From contig JAVVRI010000015.1 in the NCBI GenBank assembly GCA_036654795.1, positions 1-23,633 on the forward strand: a stretch of DNA of 23,633 nt, given 5' to 3'. The DNA comes from JAVVRI01 sp036654795. Its GTDB lineage: Bacteria > Bacteroidota > Bacteroidia > Bacteroidales > Tannerellaceae. The notes beneath the pieces were generated by a model. The model was not told the DNA's origin. It searched no databases and was given only the letters and a program-made list of their open reading frames with translations. The stretch's first letter is position 1; every line of letters begins with the position of its first letter. A program made the translations under genes and the position numbers. Shown one piece after another: positions 22,748-23,633 of this stretch.

Positions 22748-23633
22748 CTACAGTTCTAAGTCAATATTGAATAACTCGTGCCAAGGCAATCCTTGTTCGT
22801 TTAGTTCCTTCATGAATGGATCGGGGTTGAAGTCTTCTACGTTCCATACGCCCGGTTTCTTCCAGAGACCCTGCATGAAGAGTTTGGCGCCAATCATGGC
22901 GGGTACGCCGGTGGTGTAACTTACGCCCTGTGCGCCGGTTTCCATATAGGCAGCGTGATGGCTGCAATTATTATATATGTAATAGGTTTGCTCCTGCCCG
23001 TCCTTGATGCCACGGATGCGGCAACCGATGGAGGTTTCGCCTGTATAGTTTTCCCCCAGATCACCCGGGTTAGGCAGTACGGCTTTAAGGAACTGGATGG
23101 GAACAATCTCCATTCCATTATATACGATTGGGTCGATACGCGCCATACCGATGTTCTGTATTACGCGCAAGTGGGTCAAGTATTCCTGTCCGAAGGTCAT
23201 CCAGAAGCGTGCACGTTTTAGCGTGGGAAAGTTCTTTGTCAGGCTTTCCAACTCTTCGTGATACATCAGGTAGGACTCTTTCGGGCCTATGTTTGGATAG
23301 TTTAATGCTTTATGTACGGTCAGCGGATCGGTTTCCTTCCATGTGCCGTATTCGAAATATTTGCCGCGCTGGGTAATCTCGCGAATGTTGATCTCTGGAT
23401 TGAAATTGGTAGCAAAGGCTTTGTGATGGTCGCCCGCGTTGCAGTCCACGATGTCCAGATACTGGATCTCGTCAAAGTGATGTTTGGCGGCATAAGCGGT
23501 GTAGACGCCCGTTACGCCCGGATCGAAGCCGCAACCCAAAATAGCTGTCAGTCCTGCACTTTCAAAGCGCTTGTGGTAATCCCATTGCCAACTGTATTCA
23601 AATTTTGCAGTATCAAGAGGCTCATAGTTTGCA
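22748..23633 (-). CDS. Carboxynorspermidine synthase/saccharopine dehydrogenase-family, 5' end outside window
   Basis: The frame enters from the window edge and gives 294 residues of an enzyme normally near 400; the N-terminal Rossmann NAD(P)-binding part is missing. The visible part starts ANYEPLDTAKFEYSWQ and contains GCGFDPGVTGVYTAYA, DCNAGDHH, the NFNPEINIREITQRG stretch and PIGCRIRG-like GETSIGCRIRG, which match carboxynorspermidine dehydrogenase, a saccharopine-dehydrogenase relative that reductively joins aspartate semialdehyde to a diamine in the alternative spermidine pathway. A TTG at 23539 is only internal: the frame continues to the edge. The partner decarboxylase is not in the window. 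Confidence 0.88.
   Translation of the reverse strand, partial: ANYEPLDTAKFEYSWQWDYHKRFESAGLTAILGCGFDPGVTGVYTAYAAKHHFDEIQYLDIVDCNAGDHHKAFATNFNPEINIREITQRGKYFEYGTWKETDPLTVHKALNYPNIGPKESYLMYHEELESLTKNFPTLKRARFWMTFGQEYLTHLRVIQNIGMARIDPIVYNGMEIVPIQFLKAVLPNPGDLGENYTGETSIGCRIRGIKDGQEQTYYIYNNCSHHAAYMETGAQGVSYTTGVPAMIGAKLFMQGLWKKPGVWNVEDFNPDPFMKELNEQGLPWHELFNIDLEL

Noticed and set aside
23539..23541. TTG as the start of the saccharopine dehydrogenase-like gene
   Set aside because: The frame is open to the window edge with family-like sequence upstream (ANYEPLDTAKFEYSWQ), so this is an internal leucine codon and the gene is cut by the window.

Overview
The window looks like a stretch of chromosome from a Bacteroides-type bacterium (order Bacteroidales, probably Bacteroidaceae). 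Two things point there. Several intergenic regions carry the Bacteroidetes sigma-ABfr promoter pattern (a TTG/TTTG element about 19-20 bases before TAnnTTTG). The gene content also fits: a carboxynorspermidine synthase-bcp-recA order, a secreted GH2 beta-mannosidase, a C69 dipeptidase and a bacteroidal chromosomal topB. I cannot name the species. No rRNA, tRNA, CRISPR array, insertion sequence, phage gene or conjugation gene was recognised, and the coding density is that of an ordinary core chromosome.

Layout. (1) 1-2525: an intergenic hairpin, a DJ-1/PfpI protein, a soluble PAS histidine kinase and a 0.5-kb intergenic region holding a possible small ORF or gene remnant, all genes on the minus strand. 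(2) 2526-10443: beta-mannosidase, a long-chain acyl-CoA ligase and the transcription-repair coupling factor Mfd, all minus strand. The ligase follows mfd by 6 nt. The mannosidase has its own promoter-like box and a strong intrinsic terminator. (3) 10444-10626: a short gap with the mfd promoter and an array of three 18-bp palindromes at exact 22-bp steps. (4) 10627-12672: topoisomerase III, divergently transcribed from (5) 12815-15367: a secreted C69 dipeptidase, a small lipoprotein and a short FolK-like protein on the plus strand. (6) 15410-21128: five minus-strand glycan genes (FemAB/GNAT-like, deacetylase-like, UDP-aminosugar 2-epimerase, two glycosyltransferases), each overlapping the next by 4-8 nt. 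(7) 21148-23633: recA, bcp and the 3' part of carboxynorspermidine synthase, also minus strand and only 7-19 nt apart.

How the genes work together. Regions 6 and 7 form one uninterrupted same-strand series of eight genes with no visible terminator. The glycan genes may therefore be transcribed by read-through from the recA operon. Their set (N-acyl-aminosugar epimerase, two glycosyltransferases, a deacetylase-like protein and an acyl/aminoacyl-transferase-like protein, with no flippase or polymerase) suggests assembly and decoration of a short surface or protein-linked glycan rather than a whole capsule. The product is unknown. The two least explained sequence features are the 22-bp palindrome array upstream of mfd and the intergenic region before the histidine kinase.
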